From assembly GCA_965201085.1 (NCBI GenBank), contig CBDAVS010000021.1, positions 124,001 through 188,000 on the forward strand: 64,000 nucleotides of DNA, given 5' to 3'. Shown here piece by piece: positions 46,134 through 55,536 of this stretch (the first letter of the stretch is position 1; every line of letters begins with the position of its first letter). Under the pieces are notes generated by a model. That model made no database searches, was not told where the DNA came from, and worked only from the letters and a program-made list of their open reading frames with translations. The DNA is from JAPOUP01 sp965201085 (GTDB lineage Bacteria; Pseudomonadota; Alphaproteobacteria; Rhodobacterales; Rhodobacteraceae). A program made the translations under genes and the position numbers.

Positions 46134-47777
46134 ATGGCGCGATTCATTTTCATCACAGGTGGTGTGGTTTCAAGCCTTGGGAAAGGCCTCGCCTCCGCCG
46201 CACTCGGCGCTCTGCTGCAGGCCCGTGGATTTACCGTTCGGCTAAAGAAACTGGATCCCTATCTCAACGTCGACCCAGGGACCATGTCGCCGTTCGAACA
46301 TGGGGAAGTCTTCGTTACCGATGACGGCGCGGAGACAGATCTGGATCTCGGTCACTATGAGCGATTCACCGGTGTTTCCGCCCGACAGGCGGATTCGGTA
46401 TCGTCCGGCCGGATCTATTCCAACGTCCTGGAGAAAGAACGCCGAGGTGAGTACCTCGGCAAGACCATTCAGGTGATTCCCCATGTCACCAACGAAATAA
46501 AGGAGTGGATTTCCACCGACGAGGATGAATCGGACTTCATGCTCTGCGAGATCGGTGGCACCGTAGGCGATATCGAGGGTCTGCCGTTTTTCGAGGCGAT
46601 CCGCCAATTCGCCCAGGATCGATCAGCGGAACAGTGCATATTCATGCACCTGACCCTGCTTCCCTATCTTTCGGCAAGTCGCGAACTCAAGACCAAACCC
46701 ACCCAACACTCGGTCAAGGAACTCCGGATGATCGGGATTCAGCCCGACATTCTGGTGTGTCGGTCCGAGACTGAAATACCCGACAAGGAGCGGGCGAAAG
46801 TCGCGCTGTTCTGCAACGTCCGACCTGAAGCAGTCATTCCGGCTTACGACCTGAAGTCGATCTACGAGGCCCCAATGGCATACCACAAAGCCGGTCTCGA
46901 CCAAGCCGTGCTTGACGCATTCAGGATTAACCCGGCACCGAAGCCAAACCTTGCCCGCTGGGTCGATGTCGAAGACCGGATCCACAACGCCGAAGGGGAG
47001 GTCCGGATCGCCGTCGTCGGAAAATACACGATGCTTGAGGACGCCTATAAATCCATTGCCGAAGCTCTCGCTCATGGAGGAATGGCGAACCGCGTCCGGG
47101 TGAATTCCGACTGGATAGACGCGGAAATCTTCGAGCGGGAGGATCCGGTGCCATACCTGGAGCCCTATCAGGCGATTCTCGTGCCAGGAGGCTTCGGCGA
47201 GCGCGGAACCGAAGGAAAGCTTAAAGCTGCGGAATTCGCGCGGACGCACAAAGTTCCATATCTCGGCATCTGTCTCGGGATGCAGATGGCGGTTATCGAA
47301 GCAGCCCGAAATCTGGGTGGAATGAAAGACGCGGGCTCCGAGGAGTTTGGCAGCGTATCCGGAGACAGGCGTATAACACCGGTTGTCTATCACCTCAAGG
47401 AATGGGTCCGGGGGAACGAGAAAGTCGAACGTAGCGTCACCGATGCGAAAGGCGGCACGATGCGACTTGGCGCCTATCGTGCCTCGCTTGAGCGGGGAAC
47501 GAATATCGCCCGCATCTATGGCAGTACCTCCATCGACGAACGCCATCGCCATCGCTATGAGGTTGATATCCAGTATCGGGAAGCGCTGGAAAAGCTGGGA
47601 TTGAGATTTTCGGGTGTTTCGCCCGATGGCAGGCTTCCGGAAATTGTGGAATGGGCCGACCACCCCTGGTTCATCGGTGTTCAGTTCCATCCGGAGCTTA
47701 AATCCAGACCATTCTCCCCGCATCCGCTCTTCGCGGATTTCATTCGGGCGGCGAAGGAAATGTCACGCCTGGTGTAA
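46134..47777 (+). CDS. pyrG: CTP synthase
   Basis: A 547-aa enzyme making CTP from UTP with glutamine. The N-terminal synthase domain starts MARFIFITGGVVSSLGKGLA, with KLDPYLNVDPGTMSPFEHGE and ICEIGGTVGDIE-like LCEIGGTVGDIEGLPF. The glutaminase domain has VPGGFGERG, LGICLGMQMAV (nucleophilic Cys) and GVQFHPELKSRP (His-Glu). Start fixed at ATG 46134 by the family N-terminus; the frame is open 192 nt further upstream. Confidence 0.97.
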   Translation: MARFIFITGGVVSSLGKGLASAALGALLQARGFTVRLKKLDPYLNVDPGTMSPFEHGEVFVTDDGAETDLDLGHYERFTGVSARQADSVSSGRIYSNVLEKERRGEYLGKTIQVIPHVTNEIKEWISTDEDESDFMLCEIGGTVGDIEGLPFFEAIRQFAQDRSAEQCIFMHLTLLPYLSASRELKTKPTQHSVKELRMIGIQPDILVCRSETEIPDKERAKVALFCNVRPEAVIPAYDLKSIYEAPMAYHKAGLDQAVLDAFRINPAPKPNLARWVDVEDRIHNAEGEVRIAVVGKYTMLEDAYKSIAEALAHGGMANRVRVNSDWIDAEIFEREDPVPYLEPYQAILVPGGFGERGTEGKLKAAEFARTHKVPYLGICLGMQMAVIEAARNLGGMKDAGSEEFGSVSGDRRITPVVYHLKEWVRGNEKVERSVTDAKGGTMRLGAYRASLERGTNIARIYGSTSIDERHRHRYEVDIQYREALEKLGLRFSGVSPDGRLPEIVEWADHPWFIGVQFHPELKSRPFSPHPLFADFIRAAKEMSRLV

Positions 47778-47909
47778 ACCTGAAGCACCCGGGTTTTCCT
47801 CCAGCGATCGATCGGATTTCCTCACCTGCGCCTGACCGGACCCCGACGGTGTCACCTTTCAGCCCAACTCCCTCTTTCGCGCAGTACGCCCGATGGCTAT
47901 AATCCTTCC

Positions 47910-48353
47910 ATGTTCAGCGAATTGCTCACACGATTGACACAGCCGAATCCAGAGCCTCTCCCGCAGGATGACGCCCGACAGGCCCTTGCGGCGCTTCTGG
48001 TGCGGGTCGCCCGTTCGGATGGGGATTACGTGGAAAGTGAAGGGTCCCGAATAGACCGAATATTGATGGCGAGGTACGATCTGTCGCCATTTGAAGCGCC
48101 CCGTCTGCGTGCCCAAGCCGAGGCATTGGAGGCCGAGGCGCCTGACACCGTGCGCTTCACCCGCGCGATCAAGGACGCTGTGCCGTATGAAGACCGTGAA
48201 AGTGTCATTGAAGCACTTTGGGATGTGGTCCTTGCCGATGGCGCGCGCGACCATGAGGAAGACGCTTTCCTTCGTCTGGTCGCGAATCTTCTGGGCGTTA
48301 ACGACCGTGACAGCGCTCTCGCACGCAGACGCGTTGAATCGCGAAGGACATGA
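47910..48353 (+). CDS. TerB-like (tellurite resistance domain) protein
   Basis: A 147-aa helical protein of the TerB/DjlA-N type. Family-like blocks are ALAALLVRVARSDGDYVESE and IEALWDVVLADGARDHEEDAFLRLVANLLGV, each with the acidic metal-binding pattern (SDGDY, ADGARDHEED). The stop overlaps the next gene start (ATGA). Role unknown; tellurite resistance should not be assumed. Confidence 0.88.
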   Translation: MFSELLTRLTQPNPEPLPQDDARQALAALLVRVARSDGDYVESEGSRIDRILMARYDLSPFEAPRLRAQAEALEAEAPDTVRFTRAIKDAVPYEDRESVIEALWDVVLADGARDHEEDAFLRLVANLLGVNDRDSALARRRVESRRT

Positions 48354-49072
48354 TCGCGGGCCTACCGATGTATGACCGGCCCGAAACCGTCGGGGCGAAC
48401 GACCGACTTTGGAGCCTGGCGAGAGACGCATTGGCGGATCACTCGATCACGGCGCCCGACCACCTCTCCCGCGATATGGAGCCTTGGACGCTCTGGCGAC
48501 GCCACGACCTGGTTCTCTCCCAGACCTGTGGACTTCCTTACAGAAAACACCTGCATGATAAAGTGGAGCTCGTCGCCACTCCGGTCCATGACCTGCCCTG
48601 TGAACCAGGCTTCTATTTCAGCGAAATCGTGGCAAGGGTGGATGATCCTCGCTCTACTCCAGAAGATTTCGACGGTGCGTCGCTGGCGGTCAACGACCGA
48701 TGCTCGCAAAGCGGATGGGCGGCTCCGCTGGAATGGGCCGGACGGCACGGTATCGGTTTTGGAAAAACAATATACACCGGCTCGCATGGCGCCTCTTCGG
48801 TCAAGGTCGCCGAACGGTGCGCCGATCTGGCGGCCATCGACGCATTGACCTGGAAGATGATCATGCGCTGGGACGCTCATGCCAGGCATCTTCGGGTGGT
48901 GGCACACACCTCGCCCACACCGGCGCTTCCCTACATTTCGGCAATGGAGGGTGACGGTGCCCTGATCCGGCGGGCACTGCGCGTCGCCATCGCCGAGCTG
49001 CGCGAAGAGGACCGGGGCACTTTGGGGCTTGCGGGAATAACCCGGATTTCCTCGGAACGCTATTTGAATTAA
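48350..49072 (+). CDS. PhnD-like periplasmic-binding-fold protein without signal peptide
   Basis: A 240-aa protein of the phosphate/phosphite/phosphonate-binding (PhnD/SsuA) fold. It contains GLPMYDRPE, LSQTCGLPYR, ARVDDPRSTPEDFDGASLAVND, SHGASSVKVAERCADLAAIDALTW and HTSPTPALPYI. No signal peptide or transporter genes are present, so it may be cytoplasmic and not part of an importer. It is coupled to the TerB-like gene by an ATGA overlap. An alternative start at 48368 is possible. Confidence 0.85.
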   Translation: MIAGLPMYDRPETVGANDRLWSLARDALADHSITAPDHLSRDMEPWTLWRRHDLVLSQTCGLPYRKHLHDKVELVATPVHDLPCEPGFYFSEIVARVDDPRSTPEDFDGASLAVNDRCSQSGWAAPLEWAGRHGIGFGKTIYTGSHGASSVKVAERCADLAAIDALTWKMIMRWDAHARHLRVVAHTSPTPALPYISAMEGDGALIRRALRVAIAELREEDRGTLGLAGITRISSERYLN

Positions 49073-49602
49073 TCATCCAGTCAGCTCCCGCGTTCATACT
49101 TTCCAAGCCCAACTTTCTCGGATGCGTGCCTCTCAGCAATATGATACCCTTATTCGCCCAAAGCCGAAATCCACTTACAATGGCAAGACACGTAATTAGG
49201 GCCCGTTGACATTCCCGGTTGAACCGCCGGTCTGGACCGTTCATATCCGTCCCCGAACACAGCCAAAACGGCGTTACGGGCAACCAAGGACGCAACCATG
49301 GAAAGGAGCGGGAACGGACCTACGGACGGAACGTGATGGCGGCAATGACCAAGGTGGAATCCATGGCACGTTTCCGCCAAGTGGCATCGGAGCGGTCGTG
49401 AACGCATCCCTGTCAGTATGCAAATAAGGCTCGTGTCAGCGAATGTCGCGCCTCACCCCTGTCAGGTCCGGTCTGATATTCCATGCGCAGGTCATCACGC
49501 TCGATCCAGACAGGACTTGGTCGGTCGGCGCGGCGAAGCCGGGGCGTTCGAAGGTTCGGCACTATACCATATCACCGAACACGCTTACCGCGCCTTCGCG
49601 TG
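49073..49602. other. Intergenic region with a possible IS remnant
   Basis: 530 nt with no intact gene. From 49194 it reads AATTAGGGCCCGTTGACAT, very like the sequence at 63916 (ATTTAGGGCCGGTTGACAT), which suggests the end of another IS family. No matching second end was found within the gap. Confidence 0.4.
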
Positions 49603-49605
49603 TCA

Positions 49606-50611
49606 GAGTTTGAATCATAAGTCACTGATATGATCAAACCATTGTTTTTCATGGAGTTGACGCCCTCGCCACCCGCCTGGGCGGGAACCGGCGGGCGGCC
49701 AGCGTTCGTTCGTGCCTCACTCACGCCCGGACCGGTGGCGCGTGATGCCTCACCCCGGATGCCGGCGGGTTCCCGCAGAGGCGCCCGCAGTCCTTCGACA
49801 GGCGGCGGCACCGGCCCATCCAGGCGAAGGTCCGCTCCATGGCCCACCGGCGGCAGGGAACCGTGAACCCTTTGACATCCTCCGGTTTTCCGACGGTCCC
49901 GGTCACGTTCGGCAACCCCATCCCCCCAGGCCGCTCCCGCGGCTTCGGACCCGGGTGGCCACCGTCGGCGAACGGCCTGCACACCGTGGGTACCGTCTCC
50001 AGCGGCTCCGCGGTCAGGTCCGGCGCCCCGTCCCGGTCCTGGATGTCGGCGGTGTGAACCGTCATGACGACCGGTGTGCCGTCGGCGTCCACGATCAGGT
50101 GCCTTTTCCTCCCCTTCACCTTCCTGCCGGCGTGGTGGCCGCGGGGGCCGCCGCTCTCCGCGGTCCTCACCGGCCGGCTGTCGACCGGGGCGGCGGCCGG
50201 CTCCGCGGAGCGCCCCGGACACCGCCGCGCGAGGTCCCGGAGACGATGCGCGGTACGCTCCGGGAGCCCGCTCCGCCGCCATGCGTGAAAATGGTTCCGG
50301 CCGGTGGAAAACGGTGGATATCCAGAGGGTGACGCGCGCCACCGGCATCCCGTGGACAGGATATGCCGGCCCCCGTCGAACACCGACCGAAGGTCGACCC
50401 CGCGCGGCCGTCCCTTCCTTCCCCGCTTCGGCGGCATCGGCCCGATGACGGTCCATTCGGCGTCGGTCAGATCGTTTTGACTGTGGTCGTCCGGGCGCTT
50501 ATGGAGCTGTTGGGTGGTCCTGTCCCGGGGCATGGCGATCTCCGTATCCGGGTGCGTTCACCAACCGGAATGCCACATCCTGCGGGACCACTCAACTTAT
50601 GGAACAAACTC
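49606..50611 (-). mobile_element. IS5-family element, copy 5, decayed
   Basis: 1006 bp, ends GAGTTTG...CAAACTC, with target duplication TCA (49603-49605, 50612-50614). It shares the C-terminal insertion of copy 3. It sits ~155 nt upstream of the amino-acid ABC transporter operon, so it may separate that operon from its promoter or supply one. Confidence 0.93.
49721..50533 (-). pseudogene. IS5-family transposase, copy 5, probably inactive
   Basis: A 270-aa open frame, MPRDRTTQQLHKRPDDHSQ onward, but with altered catalytic surroundings (VDSRPVRTAESGG, FADGGHPGPKP) and a C-terminus replaced after CGRLCGNPPASG by a frame change. Nearly all differences from copies 1 and 2 are A-to-G or T-to-C changes. 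The frame stays open because the changes remove rather than create stops. Confidence 0.85.
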
Positions 50612-50767
50612 TCAGGCGGTCCCGGCGGTCGGACGGGTCCTGGAACCTCACCGATCCGGTCAGGCCTCCGTCTCCCTAGCGGACGAACCAAGGCACAAAT
50701 CAGCTATTGCAATTTTCCAGGAATCCCACGCAAATCGGTTCGAACGGACAACTCAACGGCTCGACCT

Positions 50768-51547
50768 GTGACGGAATCCTCCCAACCTGTCATCGAAATC
50801 CGCGACCTTCACAAAAGCTTCGGCGCATTGGAGGTGCTCAAGGGTGTCGGAATGAAAGCCCTGAAGGGACAGGTGGTTTCGCTTATTGGATCATCCGGAT
50901 CGGGCAAGTCCACGCTTCTGCGGTGCGCCAACCTCCTCGAACACAGTCAATCGGGCGAGATACTCTTCAAAGGCGAATCCATCCGTTGGAAAGGAAGCGG
51001 TCCCGACCGACGTCCGGCAGACCGAACCCAGGTCACGCGCATCCGGACAAACCTCAGCATGGTTTTCCAACAGTTCAATCTTTGGTCTCACATGACGATA
51101 CTTCAGAACGTCATGGAAGCACCCGTGACGGTTCTGGGCCGTGACAGGCGCAAGGTGGAGCGCTCGGCACGCGATTATCTCGAAAAAGTTGGGATCGGAG
51201 ACAAATGCGGCGCTTACCCGCTGCAGCTCTCGGGCGGGCAGCAGCAGCGCGCCGCGATCGCCCGCGCGCTCTGCATGGAGCCGAAGGCGCTGCTTTTCGA
51301 CGAACCAACCAGCGCACTGGATCCGGAACTGGAACAGGAGGTCGTCAAGGTCATCAAGGACTTGGCCGGCGAGGGCCGTACCATGTTGCTGGTCACCCAC
51401 GACATGGCCATGGCCAATGACGTTTCCGACTACATCCTATTCCTGTACAAAGGGAGAATCGAGGAGGAGGGAAAGCCCGAAGACCTGTTTGGCAATCCGG
51501 AGACCGATCGCCTTCGGCAATTCCTCAGCCATGTTCAGACGATGTAG
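50768..51547 (+). CDS. Polar amino-acid ABC transporter ATP-binding protein (HisP/GlnQ type)
   Basis: A 259-aa ATPase. Visible: VIEIRDLHKSFGALEVLKGV, Walker A IGSSGSGKSTLLRC, Q-loop MVFQQFNLWSHMTILQNV, signature LSGGQQQRAAIARAL, Walker B ALLFDEPTSALD, and the H-loop VTHDM. A GTG at 50768 is the likely start; the frame is open back into the decayed IS5. It is the first gene of an ATPase-binding protein-permease-permease set. Confidence 0.93.
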   Translation: MTESSQPVIEIRDLHKSFGALEVLKGVGMKALKGQVVSLIGSSGSGKSTLLRCANLLEHSQSGEILFKGESIRWKGSGPDRRPADRTQVTRIRTNLSMVFQQFNLWSHMTILQNVMEAPVTVLGRDRRKVERSARDYLEKVGIGDKCGAYPLQLSGGQQQRAAIARALCMEPKALLFDEPTSALDPELEQEVVKVIKDLAGEGRTMLLVTHDMAMANDVSDYILFLYKGRIEEEGKPEDLFGNPETDRLRQFLSHVQTM

Positions 51548-51670
51548 AGCCATACGGTGCGAAATGTCCCAGCCCACTGCCCTGCCAGCGTCGCGCCTGC
51601 GCAGACGGCAGGACATCCGCCGCCGTTCCGGTACCATCCAATCCACAATCAACCAAAAAGGAATGAACCC

Positions 51671-52393
51671 ATGAAACATCTGATCCTCAGCGTTTCGACA
51701 CTGATGCTCACTGCGGGCACGGTCATGGCGGATAACCATACCGTCATTCGTCTTGGAACCGAAGGGGCCTACGCTCCCTGGAATTTCCTCAACGATGCCG
51801 GCGAAGTTGACGGATTCGAGCGCGAGCTTGGCGATGAACTCTGCAGGCGCGCCGAACTGACCTGCGAATGGGTTACCAATGACTGGGACTCGATCATACC
51901 CAACCTCGTGTCTGGAAACTATGATGCGATCATGGCGGGAATGTCCATCACTGCCGAGCGCGATAAAGTCATCGATTTCACCCAGAACTATACGCAGCCC
52001 GACCCCTCGGCCTATCTCGCCATGTCCGGGGACGTCGACCCGACCGGGGCGGTTATCGCCGCGCAGACGAATACCATCCAGGCCGCTTTCATTGCCGAAA
52101 TGGGTTGGACACTGGTTGAATTCGCCACCCCCGAGGAAACGGTCGCCGCCGTCAAGAACGGCGAAGCGGATGTGGTTCTGGCCGACAGTTCATACCTGAC
52201 GCCGTTCGCCGAAGACGATCCGGACCTCATGTTTCTGGAGCGGACGGAGCTTATCGGCGGTGGTGTGGGTATGGGACTTCGTGAATCGGACAGCGAGCTG
52301 AGGGAAACGTTCGACATGGCGATTCAGTCCATGAAAGACGATGGTTCGCTGAATGCGTTGATCGAAAAATGGGAAATCGGGGAGCCTTTCTGA
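51671..52393 (+). CDS. Polar amino-acid/amine ABC transporter substrate-binding protein
   Basis: A 240-aa SBP_bac_3 protein with a signal peptide (residues 1-20, cleavage after VMA). Mature landmarks: IRLGTEGAYAPWNFLNDAGEVDGFERELGDELCRR, WDSIIPNLVSGNYDAIMAGMSITAERDKVIDFT and the C-terminal LNALIEKWEIGEPF. This resembles Lys/Arg/ornithine-type binding proteins. Ligand unknown; the neighbouring amidotransferase and DAO oxidase suggest an amine or gamma-glutamylated compound (inference). Confidence 0.92.
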   Translation: MKHLILSVSTLMLTAGTVMADNHTVIRLGTEGAYAPWNFLNDAGEVDGFERELGDELCRRAELTCEWVTNDWDSIIPNLVSGNYDAIMAGMSITAERDKVIDFTQNYTQPDPSAYLAMSGDVDPTGAVIAAQTNTIQAAFIAEMGWTLVEFATPEETVAAVKNGEADVVLADSSYLTPFAEDDPDLMFLERTELIGGGVGMGLRESDSELRETFDMAIQSMKDDGSLNALIEKWEIGEPF

Positions 52394-52522
52394 AGCCCGA
52401 TCCAACCGAAACCGTCCCGCGCTCCCACGGCGGCGGTGAACGAACCTGAACCGCTGCATGCCGATAACGCTTTGCTGCGGTGAAATCCCGCAGTGATGGA
52501 ACCAGTTTGAGGATCCGAAACC

Positions 52523-53389
52523 ATATTCACGTTCTGCTCTGATCCGGAAGCTTTATCGGGACTGGCCTGGCTAGGCTGTTACCTGACGACCGGCAAGCAT
52601 CTGGGGCTTTACTGGTCCTTCCTCACCGTGTTCGCGCTGCTCGCCATTACCGCCCCGACGGCACTCCTGCTGGGATTCGGCGGTGCGGCGGCGGCGCGCA
52701 GCAGGCTTTTTCCTCTCAGGTGGTTTGGAAAGGCTTACATCGCCATCGTACGCGGTGTGCCGGATATTGCCTTTTTCCTGTTTTTCGTCATCGCTCTCGA
52801 CCAAGCTTTCGAACTGATACGCCACAAGGCGTTCTGTTCCGGCTGGACCGAGGCTATATGGCAGGGCAACGACTTCCGCGTCTGCCCCGAAGCCAAGCTG
52901 CCGCTGGGCAACGCAAAGCAATGGATACATGAGGTGTACGGCTTCTTTCTTGCCGTACTTACATTCGCCATCGTGTTCGGTGCGTTCTCCGCCAACGTTC
53001 TGTATGGAGCGATGACAGCCGTGACGCGCGGCCAGCTGGAGACCGCCGAAGCATACGGAATGACACGGGGCCAGGTATTCAGGCGCGTTCTCGTTCCTCA
53101 GATGTGGATCTACGCGTTGCCCGGGCTCAGCAATCTATGGATGATCCTCATAAAGGCCACTCCCCTTCTGTTTCTCCTCGGCGTGGAGGATATCGTGTAT
53201 TGGGCCCGTGAACTGGGTGGAACCAAGCAAGCCAGATTTTCCGAATATCCGCATGGTGACTGGAGACTCTGGTATTTCCTCGGCCTGCTCGTTTTCTATC
53301 TGGCCTTCACGAAGGTGTCGGAAATCGTCCTTGACCATATCACGAAGAGACTATCACATGGTCAGGCAATGGTGGGGGCTCCGGCATGA
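52523..53389 (+). CDS. Amino-acid ABC transporter permease (HisQ type), without a canonical start at the expected place
   Basis: A permease of ~288 aa with several helices, including FFLFFVIALDQAFELIRHK and EDIVYWARELGGTK, and the EAA loop (ETAEAYGMTRGQVFRRVLVPQ). Family-like sequence (CSDPEALSGLAWLGCYLTTGKHLGLYWSFLT) extends upstream to an ATA codon at 52523, which has GAGG nearby. The first canonical in-frame start is GTG 52628, which would remove ~35 conserved residues. The original ATG may have mutated to ATA. Overlaps the next permease (ATGA). Confidence 0.85.
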   Translation: MFTFCSDPEALSGLAWLGCYLTTGKHLGLYWSFLTVFALLAITAPTALLLGFGGAAAARSRLFPLRWFGKAYIAIVRGVPDIAFFLFFVIALDQAFELIRHKAFCSGWTEAIWQGNDFRVCPEAKLPLGNAKQWIHEVYGFFLAVLTFAIVFGAFSANVLYGAMTAVTRGQLETAEAYGMTRGQVFRRVLVPQMWIYALPGLSNLWMILIKATPLLFLLGVEDIVYWARELGGTKQARFSEYPHGDWRLWYFLGLLVFYLAFTKVSEIVLDHITKRLSHGQAMVGAPA

Positions 53390-54112
53390 CCTGCTGGGAA
53401 ACCATTCAGGCATTCGGACTTCGAGCCATCGGCATCGGCGAGCGGCTTCTGCCGCGTGAAGATTTCAATCTATGCCAGCAATTCACCCTGATCGGATCCG
53501 GCTTGATCTGGAACATATATTTCGGTGCGCTTGCGCTTGTGGTCGGTTTTTTCATCGCCAACGCCACGGCGCTGGCCAAAGCCTCTCCGAACCCTTGGCT
53601 GCGCAGACCCGCCGAATGGTTCATTCTGGTGTTCCGGGGTTCTCCACTATTCATCCAGTTTTTCCTGGCCTATTTCATCTTCCTTCGCGTCAAGCAGGCG
53701 GGCCATCTGCCATGGCTTACATCAGCGCAGGCGGGTGCTCTTATCGTGCTGGTACTGAATACGGCGGCCTATTCAGGAGAGATCATCCTCGGCGCCCTGC
53801 GTGCGGTACCGCGCGGCGATGCGGAGGCTGCGGACGCCTATGGCTTCACCGGCTGGAAAAGGTTCCGCAAGGTAATCTGGCCGACAGCGATGCGGCTTGC
53901 CTGGCCGGCCTACACCAATGAAGCGATTTTTCTGTTTCACGCCACGACCCTGGTGTTTTTCTCAGGTTTTCCAACCTGGAAGCAGCAGGGAGACGCTCTG
54001 TATTACGCAAGCTATTTCGCTGACAAGACATTCAACCCATTCATACCCTACCCCATCGTGGCCTTTTATTTGGGGATTATATACCTTGTTAGACGTCCGG
54101 TTCCCAGATTTA

Positions 54113-55330
54113 CTACGCCGCGAGCCTCGAGATAAGGTATTCCATGCCCCTGTTACCTTTTACGGAATTGCAGCGTCCGCACAGAAGCTGGAGGTTCCCG
54201 ATGTGGTCCGTCCCTCCCTTTGAGCGCGGGATGATATGGTCGACCGTGAGGTTCGGCAACTGGAAGTGCGTTTTGCATGCGTTGCAGTGCCCGCCCTGCT
54301 CGCCATACAGAAGCCGTCTGTTCCTCAGGTGATTGTAGCGGATCAGTGTCCCGATATCTGTGCGTTGCGGGATGTCCGTGCGATTGACCACCGTATGGTG
54401 CGCGAACATGCCAAGCTCATTCCTGAGCCGCAGCAGCACCAGTTCAGCGGCCTTCGGCGAGACGTCAATCCCAACCCATTCCCGGTTAAGGTCCTGCGCC
54501 GCTATGCACGCCGTCGCGCAGCCGCAGAACGGGTCCAGAACCATGTCGCCCGGATCGCTGCTGGCGGCGATGATCCTTTCAAGAAGTGAACGGGGCTTCT
54601 GTGTGGGGTAGCCCGTGCGCTCCTTAGCCTGGGAGTTGAGATAGGAAATGTCCCAAACGTCGCGCATGGACTTCATACGACTTGTGTCATCCGTGTAAGA
54701 CTGTTCTATCGTCCCTTCCGCGAAAACCGTTCGCCTCGCGCCTTTGTGCCTGGATTTGGCGCTGTAGGATTCCTGAAGTGCGTTGAATACCGTTTTGCAG
54801 GATGCCGCATAGAACAGAATTATGTCGTGCATCCGTTGGAAATGTTTCGTCGCTCCTGTCCATCTCTGATAGCTCCACACGATTTCATTCCTGAACGCCC
54901 GTCGACCGAACACGGCGTCCATGACCAGCTTGAGATAGTGGCTCATGGTCGGATCGCAGTGGAGATATATCGAACCGGTTGGCTTGAGGATGCGCCGCAT
55001 CTCCAGCAGTCGCGCGGCCATGTAGATCAGATAGGCCTTATCGCTTTTGGTCATGGCAGCGGCGATGACCCGGTTAAGGGCCGGTTCCTTCGCCTCGATC
55101 AGGTCAAGCCATGCGATATCCACGTCCGCCAGCGTCCACGTGTCCCTGAAAGCGGCGCCCGCCGCTTCGCTTCCGATCGGCGCGGCGTAGTTGGCTTTCG
55201 AGTTGAACGGCGGATCAAGGTAGATCAGGTCCACCGACGCGCTGTTCATCCCGCGCATGATAGGAAGGTTGTCACCTGTCCAGACCGTCTGGTTTGACCA
55301 GTTAGCTGCCGCGCCCCTTTCTCGGGTCAT
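54113..55330 (-). CDS. DNA methyltransferase (beta class, DPPF) fused to a C-terminal HNH endonuclease domain
   Basis: A 405-aa fusion. Residues ~10-120: LPIMRGMNSASVDLIYLDPPFNSK with catalytic motif IV DPPF, then SIYLHCDPTMSHYLK. A target-recognition region follows (~140-235). RTGYPTQKP and VLDPFCGCATACIAAQ (SAM-binding motif I, ~255-275) come after it; this motif order is typical of beta-class N6-adenine or N4-cytosine enzymes. Residues ~345-405 form an HNH domain: CNACKTHFQLPNLTVDHII, PRSKGGT, NLQLLCGRCNS, with four zinc-type cysteines. It could act as a modification enzyme with a linked nuclease; whether it restricts DNA is unknown. The start overlaps the stop of the 69-aa ORF. Confidence 0.92.
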   Translation of the reverse strand: MTRERGAAANWSNQTVWTGDNLPIMRGMNSASVDLIYLDPPFNSKANYAAPIGSEAAGAAFRDTWTLADVDIAWLDLIEAKEPALNRVIAAAMTKSDKAYLIYMAARLLEMRRILKPTGSIYLHCDPTMSHYLKLVMDAVFGRRAFRNEIVWSYQRWTGATKHFQRMHDIILFYAASCKTVFNALQESYSAKSRHKGARRTVFAEGTIEQSYTDDTSRMKSMRDVWDISYLNSQAKERTGYPTQKPRSLLERIIAASSDPGDMVLDPFCGCATACIAAQDLNREWVGIDVSPKAAELVLLRLRNELGMFAHHTVVNRTDIPQRTDIGTLIRYNHLRNRRLLYGEQGGHCNACKTHFQLPNLTVDHIIPRSKGGTDHIGNLQLLCGRCNSVKGNRGMEYLISRLAA

Positions 55331-55536
55331 TCCCGGGGTTGATCATACGCGCGGGAGGATGCCGCCGCTTTCGCTTTGGGTGCCTCGCCGCGGCGTTCAT
55401 GTGTCCCGCTCTGGCCGCCATCGCCGCCACCTGTCGCCACCTTGTTTCCACTTTTTTCAGGCGATGGTTTCGGAAACAGCGTTCTGGCCAATCTGACCGG
55501 ATCGTTGACGACCGGTGGAATGACAATGTCCCTCAT
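55327..55536 (-). CDS. Small ORF (69 aa) coupled between transposase and methyltransferase
   Basis: Begins MRDIVIPPVVNDPVRLARTL inside the transposase stop (ATGA) and ends in an ATGA overlap with the methyltransferase start. The sequence has a short hydrophobic start, then a Gly-, Ala- and Lys-rich, probably disordered tail. No family is recognised. Copy A lacks it: there the methyltransferase starts 3 nt after the transposase. Perfect overlap at both ends suggests a real gene, but composition alone is weak evidence. Confidence 0.55.
   Translation of the reverse strand: MRDIVIPPVVNDPVRLARTLFPKPSPEKSGNKVATGGGDGGQSGTHERRGEAPKAKAAASSRAYDQPRE

Noticed and set aside
46623..47723. 366-aa minus ORF antisense to pyrG
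   Set aside because: Shadow of CTP synthase.
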